DNA from: Rhodoferax sp.
Lineage (GTDB): Bacteria > Pseudomonadota > Gammaproteobacteria > Burkholderiales > Burkholderiaceae_C
Direction of reading: 5' to 3'
Assembly: GCA_030833685.1 (NCBI GenBank)
Contig: JAURGS010000002.1
Coordinates: 1-34,237 of the forward strand
Length of the DNA stretch: 34,237 nucleotides
In this document: piece after piece, positions 8,582 through 16,446 of the stretch
Layout: every line of letters starts with the position of its first letter
Position numbering within the stretch: position 1 is the first letter of the stretch
The notes under the pieces: generated by a model
What the model was told of the DNA's origin: nothing
Databases searched by the model: none
Seen by the model: only the letters and a program-made list of their open reading frames with translations
Made by a program: the position numbers and the translations under genes

Positions 8582-9895
8582 ATGACAGACGCCTCAATCT
8601 GGTCAGCACTGCGTCAGGCACAACCCTGCTTCTGGGCCAACCCAAACAGAATCTCGCACGACGCTGTGCACGACAAGGCTCAAAACGACGAGTCGCGGCC
8701 TGTGCTTCCAAGCGAACAGCAGCTACAGGCGGCACGTCAGCGTCTTGCGCGCTTTGCGCCTTTGTTGGCGCATCTGTTCCCGCCCCTGCGCGAAAGCCAG
8801 GGCCAGATCACTTCACCACTCATAGCCGTGCCAGCCTTGCAGGACGCCCTCTCGTTTCCCAGGGCCCACGGGCAGCTCATGATCAAAGCGGACCACTGTC
8901 TGGCCGTAGCGGGCTCAGTGAAAGCACGCGGCGGCTTTCATGAGATTCTGGAGCTGAGCGAAAAACTCGCGGACAAGCACGATTTGCTTGGCCCCACTGC
9001 AGACGTACTGGACCTGGCCAACCCGCGATCGCGCGCGGTATTTAGCACCTACCAGGTGGCGGTAGGTTCAACCGGAAACCTGGGCATGAGCATTGGCTTG
9101 ATTGCAGCCGCTTTAGGCTTTCGCGCGACGGTTCACATGTCGCATGACGCGAAAGCCTGGAAAAAACAGCGACTGCGCGACAACGGAGTCGAGGTGTTGG
9201 AGCACTCAGGCGACTACGCGCTGGCGGTAGCGGCGGGACGTGAGAGCGCACGCCACGGCCCCCAAACCCATTTCGTCGACGACGAGCAATCCTTGTCGCT
9301 GCTGCTGGGCTACGCCTGCGCAGCCTTTGAATTGCAAAGCCAGTTGCAAGCGCAACGCATCCGCGTCGACGCTGCCCATCCCCTGATGGTCTACATCCCC
9401 TGTGGTGTAGGCGGAGCGCCCGCTGGCATTGCCTGGGGCCTGGATCTGGTTTTTGGTGCGCACGTACGCTGCTACTTTGCAGAGCCTTGCCAGGCACCGT
9501 GCTTCATGTTGCACATGGTCTCGCCAGCAGGAACGCAGCCTTCGGTCTACGACTTTGGCTTGCAAAACCGTACCATCGCTGACGGCTTGGCTGTGGCGCA
9601 AGCCTCCGCGCTCGCCGGGGCGTTGATGCAAGACCGACTGGCGGGCTGCTTCACCGTCGCCGACGACACCATGCTGCGTCACTTGGCACTGGCGCACGCC
9701 AGTGAGGGTCTGCAACTTGAACCCTCTGCCACGGCAGGTTTTGACGGCCCCGCCTGGCTTGCGCAAACCCAACAACTACACCCAGACTGCACCCATGTGC
9801 TTTGGACGACGGGGGGCGCGGTGATGCCAGAGGCCCAGTTCGCTCAGCTGCTCGATCAAGCCGCTACTCTTCCCCGCCACGCATCGCAGCCGTGA
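8582..9895 (+). CDS. dsdA: D-serine dehydratase
   Basis: Pyridoxal-phosphate enzyme that converts D-serine to pyruvate and ammonia, allowing growth on D-serine and relieving its toxicity. The Schiff-base lysine is Lys114 in AGSVKARGG, at nearly the position of Lys118 in the E. coli enzyme. The phosphate-binding glycine loop is VGSTGNLGMS. VHMSHDAKAWKK and YIPCGVGGAPAG are further DsdA segments, and WTTGGAVMPE closes the chain. The start at 8582 (MTDASIW) gives 437 residues against 442 in E. coli; an in-frame ATG at 8522 would add a 20-residue basic, Ser-rich extension that does not look like the family. No dsdC or dsdX is adjacent; the divergent MFS gene is the only nearby transporter. Confidence 0.95.
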   Translation: MTDASIWSALRQAQPCFWANPNRISHDAVHDKAQNDESRPVLPSEQQLQAARQRLARFAPLLAHLFPPLRESQGQITSPLIAVPALQDALSFPRAHGQLMIKADHCLAVAGSVKARGGFHEILELSEKLADKHDLLGPTADVLDLANPRSRAVFSTYQVAVGSTGNLGMSIGLIAAALGFRATVHMSHDAKAWKKQRLRDNGVEVLEHSGDYALAVAAGRESARHGPQTHFVDDEQSLSLLLGYACAAFELQSQLQAQRIRVDAAHPLMVYIPCGVGGAPAGIAWGLDLVFGAHVRCYFAEPCQAPCFMLHMVSPAGTQPSVYDFGLQNRTIADGLAVAQASALAGALMQDRLAGCFTVADDTMLRHLALAHASEGLQLEPSATAGFDGPAWLAQTQQLHPDCTHVLWTTGGAVMPEAQFAQLLDQAATLPRHASQP

Positions 9896-9916
9896 ACCTG
9901 AGGGTATCTTGCGCAT

Positions 9917-10285
9917 TCACCGTATCTGCAGAAATTTGCCCAGACGACCGATCACCCAGCGCCCGATGACCAAACCAATGGCGATTCCAACCGCATCGGC
10001 CAACACATCTTGCCACTGCGCCTGACGATCCGGCGTCATCGATTGGAGCCACTCAATCAACATGCCGTAGGCCAGCAGGCCTGCCCCCACCAAGCGCCCT
10101 CGCGAGGCAAACCCCAGGATGCCCGTGAAGGCCATGACAGAAAATGCCGTCAGATGATTGAGCTTGTCCCACCCCAAATCGAGGGCTGGCGGTGGTCGCG
10201 ACGTTAGCGCCAGATAGAGAACCACCACAATTTGAAGCGCAAGCGCCAGACGCAAAGCGGTCACTCGCGCGCTAGCAACAGCCAT
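9917..10285 (-). CDS. VanZ-like membrane protein
   Basis: Small integral membrane protein of 122 residues with three to four hydrophobic helices. The VanZ family (PF04892-like) pattern is visible as WDKLNHLTAF near residue 40, GMLIEWLQ near 75 and AQWQDVLADAVGI near 95. Its start codon follows the stop codon of the DsrE-like gene with no base between them (TAA then ATG), so translation is probably coupled. Members of this family are of unknown function outside vancomycin/teicoplanin resistance clusters, and nothing here indicates resistance. Confidence 0.85.
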   Translation of the reverse strand: MAVASARVTALRLALALQIVVVLYLALTSRPPPALDLGWDKLNHLTAFSVMAFTGILGFASRGRLVGAGLLAYGMLIEWLQSMTPDRQAQWQDVLADAVGIAIGLVIGRWVIGRLGKFLQIR

Positions 10286-10840
10286 TTAACGAATCGCCTC
10301 GATCGACACCACTTTCTCCTGGACGTTGGGCGTCACCACCGCATAGCCCAGGTTTTGCCAGTGCACCAACTCGGTAATCGCCGAGGGGGTGACTTCCACA
10401 AAATCTTGCAAGTCCGCAGGCGTGTAGCCATAGTCCTGCATCGCCAGGCCGCAGATGCGAAAACGCACACCCTGATCGGCGTAATAGCGCATGCGTTGAA
10501 CCTGCTCCAGGTATTGCGCTTCGTTCTTTTTGGCCAAGGTCACGATCTCGGTGCCGTGTATGAGCACAACCGTCTTGATGTCCTCGGGGAACATGCTGTA
10601 TGGTGCCTCAATCAAGGGATTCATGAACGAGCGCACCCAGTAAAGCGCTGCGCCCATCTTGTTCGGATGGTCCAGATAAAAATCAAAAATCACCTTCGGC
10701 AGCGCGTACGGTGTTTGCACAAGCTTGGCCTGGGCATGGGCCGGCGTCCACAGGCCAAAAGAAGCCACCCAGCACAAAAGCATGGCACAAAGCAACCGAA
10801 CGCCACGTGTGTGCCTTTGAGCGGGATGCATACCCTGCAT
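10286..10840 (-). CDS. Secreted DsrE/DsrF-like protein
   Basis: 184-residue protein with a signal peptide: basic start (HPAQRHTRGVR), hydrophobic stretch LLCAMLLCWVASFGLW and a cleavage-like PAHAQA. The mature part has the DsrE-like fold pattern: VIFDFYLDH, IKTVVLIHGTEI, and RFRICGLAMQDYGY with one conserved Cys at the expected place. DsrE-like proteins of this periplasmic group are linked to sulfur relay, but their role is not established. The start at 10840 is chosen because AGGAGGA stands 8 bases upstream; an open frame extending to 10981 lacks any such site. It is translationally coupled to the VanZ-like gene. Confidence 0.82.
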   Translation of the reverse strand: MQGMHPAQRHTRGVRLLCAMLLCWVASFGLWTPAHAQAKLVQTPYALPKVIFDFYLDHPNKMGAALYWVRSFMNPLIEAPYSMFPEDIKTVVLIHGTEIVTLAKKNEAQYLEQVQRMRYYADQGVRFRICGLAMQDYGYTPADLQDFVEVTPSAITELVHWQNLGYAVVTPNVQEKVVSIEAIR

Positions 10841-11049
10841 GGTGAGATCCTCCTGAAGACCCGAGCTTACCGTATGCAACTGTGCCCCAGAGGCCCCCGA
10901 GCTGCATTTCGATGCGCCGCAGTGTTCACCCGGCGCGGCGAGCCAAGGACGGTGATTTGGTAAAAACCGAGTCCACGGCAAGAAACTGGCTACACCGTTT
11001 TACTGCGCCAGTCGTTAATGGCGCCCAACGCCGCTGGGAGCAGGCGCTT

Positions 11050-11078
11050 TTGATGCGGGACAATAGCGTTCGTATCAT
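11050..11078 (+). promoter_or_regulatory. Sigma-70-type promoter of the formyltransferase-crp pair
   Basis: TTGATG at 11050-11055 and TATCAT at 11073-11078 are separated by 17 bases, giving 4/6 and 5/6 matches to the -35 and -10 consensus. Transcription would start near 11085, about 20 bases before the formyltransferase ATG, with GGAG of the ribosome-binding site at 11093-11096. Assigned from sequence pattern alone. Confidence 0.55.
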
Positions 11079-11104
11079 TTGCCTTGAAGAATGGAGTGCT
11101 CACG

Positions 11105-12262
11105 ATGAAATGCGCCCTGGTTGGATCCCGTTATTTCGGCGCGCTGGTTTTCGAAACGCTGCGCAAGGAAGAAGGCCTCGAGTTCAGCTGCGTGGTCGCA
11201 CCCGCTGCAGATGATCGACTGGCACTGGCCGCTCAGGCTGCGGGCGTCACAGTGCATGTGCTGGAAACCCCGCGGTTCGTCCCCGAGGAAGCGATTGCAC
11301 CCGGAACCGATTTAATCCTGGCTGCTCACACCCATGCCCGAATCACCAATGAGGCGTTGGCCCGGGCGCGACTGGGCGGCGTGGGCTACCACCCCTCGCT
11401 GCTGCCGCGTCACCGCGGCATCGCGGCGGTCGAATGGACGATTCTGGAGGGCGATCCGATCGCTGGTGGTTCGGTTTATCACCTGGCAGACGGCTGGGAC
11501 GCTGGTTCCATCGCTGCGCAGGACTGGTGTTTTGTCCAAAAAGGCGAAACTGCGCGAGACCTGTGGGAGCGTGCGCTAGCACCCATGGGCCTGGCGCTTC
11601 TGAGCAAGGTCGCGCACCATGCCCGGCTCAACAACGAATTGCCAGCCTTCGCGCAGGACCCGCGCTTTGCGACCAAAGCGCCCATGATTAAAAAGTCTAT
11701 CGTCTTGAGCGAAGGGAGCGATACAACAACTGTCTCCGTGGTGGCAACCGTCAGTGGCGCGGACCGCCAGGGCATTGTCAGCTCGATCGCTGAGAGAGCC
11801 AAACGTTACCAGGCGAACTGGACAGCCAGCAGGCTGGCGCGGGCGGCCGGTGAGTTTGCCGGCATGGTGCACTTTGAAGTTGCCCCGGAAAACGCTGACG
11901 CCTTTGTTCAGGCACTCAAAGGCCTGGAAGCAGGCGGCTTGCAACTGGTTGTCACCAAGAGCAGCGCGGCGCAGGTCTCCACCACACATCGTGTTCTGGA
12001 CCTTCATCTGGTGGGTGATGATCGGGTCGGTATTGTTAGCAGCCTGACTGGCATGTTGACCGCGCGCAGCATCAGTATCGAGACCATGCAAACTGAGGTC
12101 ATACGTAGCAGCGCAGAGGGTAAGTCGACCTTCAAAATTACCGCGCAGCTCCTGGTACCCGCTTCGGTTCGGTCAGAGGCTTTAGAGCAAGAGCTCGGGT
12201 CACTGGCCAACGAGATGATGTTGGACATCGCCCTGGGTGATAAGGGTCTGAGCAAGGCCTAA
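11105..12262 (+). CDS. Formyltransferase/hydrolase domain fused to two GcvR-like ACT domains
   Basis: 385-residue cytoplasmic protein. Residues 1-200 form a formyltransferase domain; GYHPSLLPRHRG (His96) and DGWDAG (Asp132) match the catalytic His and Asp. The Y-H-P-S-L-L-P-R-H-R-G form is that of the 10-formyltetrahydrofolate hydrolase domain of 10-formyl-THF dehydrogenase rather than Met-tRNA formyltransferase. Residues about 207-286 and 296-380 are two ACT domains with the GcvR/PurU pattern G-A-D-R-Q-G-I-V and G-D-D-R-V-G-I-V. PurU has the opposite order (ACT first). The reaction is unproven; 10-formyl-THF hydrolysis to formate, or formyl transfer to another acceptor, would fit. It is followed after 2 bp by the Crp/Fnr gene and faces the oxalate/formate genes. 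ATG at 11105 chosen for the GGAG site; a TTG at 11084 is an alternative. Confidence 0.8.
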   Translation: MKCALVGSRYFGALVFETLRKEEGLEFSCVVAPAADDRLALAAQAAGVTVHVLETPRFVPEEAIAPGTDLILAAHTHARITNEALARARLGGVGYHPSLLPRHRGIAAVEWTILEGDPIAGGSVYHLADGWDAGSIAAQDWCFVQKGETARDLWERALAPMGLALLSKVAHHARLNNELPAFAQDPRFATKAPMIKKSIVLSEGSDTTTVSVVATVSGADRQGIVSSIAERAKRYQANWTASRLARAAGEFAGMVHFEVAPENADAFVQALKGLEAGGLQLVVTKSSAAQVSTTHRVLDLHLVGDDRVGIVSSLTGMLTARSISIETMQTEVIRSSAEGKSTFKITAQLLVPASVRSEALEQELGSLANEMMLDIALGDKGLSKA

Positions 12263-12264
12263 GC

Positions 12265-12882
12265 ATGCGCGCCATCACCCTGCACAGGCATCCGGACCGG
12301 ATGGTCATCCATGTTGAGCTTAAACAGAACAGTTTGCTCAAGAATGTGACTGACGAGCAGCTCGCAGAGCTGGAGGGCCACTTGCAGATCGTTGATGCAG
12401 CCAAGGGCGACTACCTGGTCACGCAGGGCGACCGTGACATGGAGCAATACTTTGTCTTGCAGGGCATGCTCAAGCGCGTCGTCACCGCGCCAGGCAGTAA
12501 AAAAGAAATGGCACTGCGTTTTTCTTCTGAGCGTGGCATGGAGACTTCTTACGCAGCCTGGCGCTTGCGCACACCTGCTCCCTACAGCATTGTTGCGTCC
12601 ACCAAATGCCGTGTTGCCAAGCTCAATATGCCCAAATGGGTCGAGTTTCTGGAGTTGCATCCAGAATTCAAAGCCGTCTTTGAGTTTGAAGTCATGGCGT
12701 TAATGGGTGAAATCATGGCGCATACCATCACACTACACCTGCTGGACGCGCCAGGGCGCGTACACCGCTTTGAGCGCAAGCACCCCGACTTGTTTGAGCG
12801 CATCCCCAAAAAAGAACTCGCGGCCTACCTCAACCTGTCCGCCGAGACGCTCAGTCGTCTCAAGCAGCGCGGAAAGATCTGA
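12265..12882 (+). CDS. Crp/Fnr-family transcriptional regulator, candidate regulator of the oxalate genes
   Basis: 205-residue regulator: cyclic-nucleotide-binding-like beta barrel (about residues 15-125, GDYLVTQGD and YFVLQGMLKRV), long dimer helix and a C-terminal winged helix. The recognition helix reads SAETLSRLKQR; Glu194, Ser197 and Arg198 occupy the FNR E-x-x-S-R positions that read TTGA-type half sites. FNR's N-terminal cysteine cluster is absent (I see one Cys only, in TKCRVAK), so it should not carry an FNR-type iron-sulfur cluster; its signal is unknown. It begins 2 bp after the formyltransferase stop codon, in one operon, convergent with tctA. The inverted repeats at 16410-16423 and 26144-26157 fit its predicted specificity. 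An in-frame ATG at 12301 is an alternative start. Confidence 0.88.
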   Translation: MRAITLHRHPDRMVIHVELKQNSLLKNVTDEQLAELEGHLQIVDAAKGDYLVTQGDRDMEQYFVLQGMLKRVVTAPGSKKEMALRFSSERGMETSYAAWRLRTPAPYSIVASTKCRVAKLNMPKWVEFLELHPEFKAVFEFEVMALMGEIMAHTITLHLLDAPGRVHRFERKHPDLFERIPKKELAAYLNLSAETLSRLKQRGKI

Positions 12883-13102
12883 GCGCTGCAGCTCCACGGT
12901 CAAAAATTATTTTGTCGAAAAAACCCGCTGCAGAGCGTGTTTTTGGTGCGGCCTTAGCCAGACCGCTAATTCAAAAGCAACTGCACCGAGGGCCAAACTC
13001 TTTTTAACCTTCACCTTGCCCTTGCCGACGGCCACGACGCAATCAGCGCCAGGCAGGCTTGAAATTTGGTTTCCCTTATCAACCTTAAGCTGCGTATTCG
13101 GT

Positions 13103-14620
13103 CTACTGCTCGGCCGCCCTCAATTTATTCTTAACAATCCCATACAAGGGCATGAGCAAGAGCACCAAGGCTAGGGTGGTGATACCGCCTACCAAGAAGT
13201 TGGAGAAAAAGATTGAAAGATCACCCTGAGACGCCAGCATGGCTTGCCTGAACGAACTCTCGGTACGGTCACCAAGCACCACCGCCAGAACAAGTGGGGC
13301 CAGCGGGTACGACAGTTTCTTGAACAAGTAACCCACCACACCAAACAAGACCATCAGGTAGATGTCGAACTCAGAGTTATGCACGGTGTAGGCGCCAATC
13401 GCACAAATAACGATGATTACGGGTGCAATCACCGAGAAAGGAATACGCAAAATGGCGGCAAACAGCGGTACACAGGTCAGCACCACGATCAGACCCGCGA
13501 TATTGCCCAGATACATCGAGGCGATCAGCCCCCAGACAAAGTCCTTCTGCTCCACGAACAGCAGCGGTCCAGGCTCCAGGCCCCAAATCAGCAGACCGCC
13601 AAGCAAAACAGCAGCGGTTGGAGAACCTGGCACACCCAAAGTCAGCATCGGCAGCAAAGCCGAGGTACCTGCCGCATGGGCCGCGGTCTCAGGGGCCACC
13701 ACCCCTTCCACCTGGCCAGTTCCGAACTTTTCACCGTCTCGTGATGTGCGCCGGGCAACGCCATAGGCCATGAACGACGCAGGTGTGGCGCCACCAGGAA
13801 CAATACCCATGAAGCAACCAATGACAGACGAGCGGATCGACGTCATCCAGTACTTGGGCAACTCAGCCCAAGTACTAAGCACCACCCTGAGGTTGATCTT
13901 GGCCTTGGTGCCCTTGAATTCCAGCCCTTCCTCCAGGGTCTGCAAAATTTCGCCAATGCCGAACAAGCCAATAACGACCACCAAAAAGTCAAAGCCACTG
14001 AGGAGCGACTCAGTGCCAAAAGTCATGCGCAATGTGCCAGTGACGGTATCGGTTCCAACCGCAGACAGGGCAAAGCCAATCATCATGGCTACCACCGTCT
14101 TGAAGGGCGCTTCCTTGTTCATGCCGACAAAGGCACAGAAGGTCAGTAGATAGACCGAGAAAAACTCGGGCGGACCAAAGGCTAGCGCAAAATTAGCCAC
14201 GATCGGCGACAAAAAGGTCACCACCAAAATGGCGACAAAAGCGCCAATGAACGACGAGGTGAACGCAGCAGTCAGAGCCTCACCGGCACGGCCTTTCTGG
14301 CCCAGCGGATAGCCGTCAAAAGTGGTCGCCACCGACCAGGGTTCACCTGGGATATTGAACAGAATTGAGGTGATGGCACCGCCAAACAATGCGCCCCAGT
14401 AAATACACGACAGCAAAATAATCGCAGAAGTCTGGCCACCCGGTTGCTGCGCCATGGTGAAGGTCAGCGGTAACAAAATGGCCACGCCATTCGCGCCGCC
14501 GAGGCCCGGCAACACGCCAATGATCACGCCCAGAATCACGCCACCAAACATCAATAGGACGTTTTTAAGACTCAGTGCGATGGCAAAGCCATCCATCAAG
14601 GAGAAAAAGGAATCAGCCAT
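13103..14620 (-). CDS. tctA: Tripartite tricarboxylate transporter, large membrane subunit TctA
   Basis: 505-residue polytopic inner-membrane protein with about twelve hydrophobic segments. The family signature GVLPGLGGANGVAILLP lies near residues 37-53 and the second half has a related TLGVPGSPTAAVLLGG, as usual in TctA. It forms the channel for solute handed over by TctC. It is the last gene of the tctC-tctB-tctA cluster; the 34 bp between tctB and tctA imply co-transcription. Given the enclosing oxalate and formate genes, the substrate is inferred to be oxalate or another small dicarboxylate; the family itself is known for citrate, tartrate, terephthalate and similar anions. The end faces the Crp/Fnr gene, with 220 bp between them that show no clear terminator. 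Confidence 0.93.
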   Translation of the reverse strand: MADSFFSLMDGFAIALSLKNVLLMFGGVILGVIIGVLPGLGGANGVAILLPLTFTMAQQPGGQTSAIILLSCIYWGALFGGAITSILFNIPGEPWSVATTFDGYPLGQKGRAGEALTAAFTSSFIGAFVAILVVTFLSPIVANFALAFGPPEFFSVYLLTFCAFVGMNKEAPFKTVVAMMIGFALSAVGTDTVTGTLRMTFGTESLLSGFDFLVVVIGLFGIGEILQTLEEGLEFKGTKAKINLRVVLSTWAELPKYWMTSIRSSVIGCFMGIVPGGATPASFMAYGVARRTSRDGEKFGTGQVEGVVAPETAAHAAGTSALLPMLTLGVPGSPTAAVLLGGLLIWGLEPGPLLFVEQKDFVWGLIASMYLGNIAGLIVVLTCVPLFAAILRIPFSVIAPVIIVICAIGAYTVHNSEFDIYLMVLFGVVGYLFKKLSYPLAPLVLAVVLGDRTESSFRQAMLASQGDLSIFFSNFLVGGITTLALVLLLMPLYGIVKNKLRAAEQ

Positions 14621-14654
14621 GTGTATCTATCTCGTCAGTCAGTGGTGGATCGAA

Positions 14655-15161
14655 TCAGTCCAAGCCCAGCAGTGCTTCCACCGGGCCTTTTGGCAGGGGA
14701 ACCAGGAACCAGATTTCGAAAATCACATAAAAGAAAGCGGCCGTGCCAAAGCTCACCGCCGCGAGCTTGCTCCAGGCGTATTTGCCAAGCCACCTCATAA
14801 AGAAGCCGATATAAATGATCGATGGCAAATAAATGCCCAGCAAACCCACCAGCGCCACGTAAACAATCGAAGGCACCAACACGCTTAGAACCAGTTTCAG
14901 TTGCCCGACCTCCACAAAGGTGCCGTTCTCCTCGGCACTCATGCGTAAGCCACTGATGAAATTAGCGATCGACCCGATCACGATCAGCGCGCCAACATAA
15001 AACGGAAAGTAGCCGGTCTGCGGCCCATCCTCTGCCCATCCCGCGCCAATGCGCCAGTTGTCGTACATGACGATCGTGCCGAGTACGAAAGTGATGGTGG
15101 CCACCACCAACTCGGCTGTTTTGTATTTGAACGCCGCGCGAACATCTGATGCATTCACCAT
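14655..15161 (-). CDS. tctB: Tripartite tricarboxylate transporter, small membrane subunit TctB
   Basis: 168-residue membrane protein with four predicted transmembrane segments (VVATITFVLGTIVMYDNW, FPFYVGALIVIGSIANFISG, LVLSVLVPSIVYVALVG, and a C-terminal one), the standard TctB arrangement including G-x-x-P-R/T-G-Y-F-P before helix 2 (here GPQTGYFP). The start at 15161 is chosen because GGAGAG stands 4 bases upstream; the frame is open to 15182. It lies directly behind an intrinsic-terminator-like hairpin that separates it from tctC, so it is expected to be expressed less than tctC. Confidence 0.88.
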   Translation of the reverse strand: MVNASDVRAAFKYKTAELVVATITFVLGTIVMYDNWRIGAGWAEDGPQTGYFPFYVGALIVIGSIANFISGLRMSAEENGTFVEVGQLKLVLSVLVPSIVYVALVGLLGIYLPSIIYIGFFMRWLGKYAWSKLAAVSFGTAAFFYVIFEIWFLVPLPKGPVEALLGLD

Positions 15162-15180
15162 CAATCTCTCCGAAAAACTC

Positions 15181-15212
15181 AAAAAAAGTGCGCATGGACC
15201 CCATACGCACTT
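15181..15212 (-). terminator. Intrinsic terminator between tctC and tctB (likely partial)
   Basis: On the minus strand AAGTGCGTATGG-GGT-CCATGCGCACTT forms a 12-bp stem with one U-G wobble and a 3-base loop, followed at once by five further T residues (seven T in a row counting the stem end). It starts 22 bases after the tctC stop codon and ends before the tctB ribosome-binding site. The arrangement fits partial termination so that the periplasmic binding protein is made in excess over the membrane subunits. Confidence 0.8.
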
Positions 15213-15233
15213 GTGACAACTGCTAAAACGATC

Positions 15234-16247
15234 TTATTTTTTCTCAGCCAAGAACCCGGCACCCTTCATCAGGTATTCATGGTCGCGCTCGGCCTTGGTG
15301 ACCCAGAAGAAATAATCCTGGCCCTCCAACTGAGACTGATTGAACGCACCCTTGGACATCAGTGCAGCCCAGTCGGGAGTGGCAATCACTTTGCGCATCA
15401 GGTTCACGTAGTAGTCAACCTGGTCTTTGCTCACACCGCCGGGCATGAAGATGCCACGCAGCATCAGGTAGGTCACATCGAGACCTTGCTCCTTGCAGGT
15501 TGGGATGTCGCCCCACGACATGGTGTCAGTCATCTTCTCTTTGTACGGCATGCGCTGGTCATCAAACACACACAAGGGGCGCAATTTGCCGCCACGCCAG
15601 TGCGCCACCGCTTCGCTGGGGTTATTCACCGACGAATCGATGTGCTTGCCCACCAATTGCACAGCCACCGCACCGCCACCTTTTTGTGGGATGTAGATAA
15701 ACTTCGCACCCGTCTGCTTTTCAATGGCAGCGGTGATGATCTGGTCTTCCTGCTTGGAGCCGGTACCGCCCATCTTCATCTTGTTGGGACCTGCCTTTTT
15801 CACAGCGTCCACGTACTCTTTAGCGGTCTTGTAAGGCGTGTCAGCATTGACCCACAACACAAACTCGTCGAGGGCGAGCATCTTGACTGGCGTCAGGTCT
15901 TTCCAGTTGAAAGGCACGCCTGTAGCCATGGGGGTAGTAAACAAATTCGACAGCGTGATGATGATCTTGTGAGGCTCACCCTTGGCACCCTTGACATCCA
16001 GAAAGCCTTCGGCGCCAGAGCCGCCCGACTTGTTGATCACCACCATCGGCTGTTTCATCAGGTTGTGTTTGACCACAATACCTTGGATCGCACGCGCCAT
16101 CTGGTCAGCGCCACCACCAGTACCGGCCGGGACGATGAACTCAACGGTCTTGGTCGGCTCCCAGGCCGCATGAACTGTCGAGGACAGCGCTGCCAGACCC
16201 ATAGCAGCCGCAAGGGCCGCCTTTTTGAATAACGTTTTTGCTTTCAT
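15234..16247 (-). CDS. tctC: Periplasmic solute-binding protein TctC (Bug family)
   Basis: 337-residue precursor with a clear signal peptide: MKAKTLFKKAALAAAMGLAAL followed by a VHAA cleavage site. The mature protein shows the Bug-family segments VEFIVPAGTGGGADQMAR near residue 40, VVINKSGGSGAEG, GGTGSKQED and YIPQKGGGAVAVQLVGKHID. It captures a carboxylate in the periplasm for TctA/TctB. The ATG at 16247 is preceded by AGGAG 8 bases upstream; the open frame extends further but without such a site. An inverted repeat of the Crp/Fnr type at 16410-16423 lies in its upstream region. Substrate specificity is inferred from context (oxalate), not from residues; Bug proteins also bind succinate, malate, glutamate and aromatic acids. 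Confidence 0.93.
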   Translation of the reverse strand: MKAKTLFKKAALAAAMGLAALSSTVHAAWEPTKTVEFIVPAGTGGGADQMARAIQGIVVKHNLMKQPMVVINKSGGSGAEGFLDVKGAKGEPHKIIITLSNLFTTPMATGVPFNWKDLTPVKMLALDEFVLWVNADTPYKTAKEYVDAVKKAGPNKMKMGGTGSKQEDQIITAAIEKQTGAKFIYIPQKGGGAVAVQLVGKHIDSSVNNPSEAVAHWRGGKLRPLCVFDDQRMPYKEKMTDTMSWGDIPTCKEQGLDVTYLMLRGIFMPGGVSKDQVDYYVNLMRKVIATPDWAALMSKGAFNQSQLEGQDYFFWVTKAERDHEYLMKGAGFLAEKK

Positions 16248-16409
16248 ACTGTAGTCTCCTTGGTTACGGTCAAGAGCCTGTGGGCGCGGCAGAGAATCCC
16301 CAACGCTTAAACGGCTCAACTCTTTTGAATCTGATGGCCAGGGCATCACCCGGACCACCACCAACATCATACCGGCACGTAAGTGTCTCTCCGAGAGTGA
16401 TAAATACAG
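16248..16409 (-). promoter_or_regulatory. Leader and promoter region of tctC
   Basis: Non-coding stretch between the Crp/Fnr-type box and tctC. If the box sits at -41.5, the -10 would be GACACT (16382-16387, 3/6 match); a better -10 hexamer, TATGAT at 16366-16371, would place the box at -57.5. The promoter is therefore less clear than that of oxc. The rest of the interval between tctC and fdhA (16447-16553) shows no gene. Confidence 0.4.
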
Positions 16410-16423
16410 TTGACCGCAGTCAA
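16410..16423. promoter_or_regulatory. Crp/Fnr-type operator upstream of tctC
   Basis: TTGACCGCAGTCAA, arms TTGAC and GTCAA around a 4-base spacer. It is identical in all 14 bases to the site upstream of oxc at 26144-26157. The layout is that of FNR/FixK boxes (TTGAT-N4-ATCAA). It is the likely target of the regulator encoded at 12265-12882. Confidence 0.7.
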
Positions 16424-16446
16424 TACCTAGGGGAAACCCCTAGGTA
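16424..16446. repeat. Perfect 10-bp hairpin next to the tctC operator
   Basis: TACCTAGGGG at 16424-16433 and CCCCTAGGTA at 16437-16446 are perfect inverted arms around AAA. The repeat abuts the Crp/Fnr-type box with no base between. It lies 108 bases beyond the fdhA stop codon on the minus strand. No T-run follows, so it may be an fdhA transcript end, or a second operator for an unknown protein. Confidence 0.6.

Noticed and set aside
10232-10963. Plus-strand open frame of 243 codons opposite the DsrE-like gene
   Set aside because: The minus strand has a signal peptide, a strong ribosome-binding site and family motifs; the plus frame has none.
11050-11063. TTGATGCGGGACAA as a third Crp/Fnr-type box (autoregulation)
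   Set aside because: The right arm does not pair with the left arm, only 8 of 14 bases agree with the other two boxes, and the left part is better explained as the -35 of a TTGATG-N17-TATCAT promoter.
12883-13102. Possible terminator or small gene between the Crp/Fnr gene and tctA
   Set aside because: Runs of A and T occur (12901-12930, 13000-13010) but no stem with a following T-run and no frame with a start signal could be supported.
15213-16232. Plus-strand open frame of 339 codons opposite tctC
   Set aside because: Antisense to a clear Bug-family binding protein with signal peptide and ribosome-binding site; composition is that of a shadow frame.
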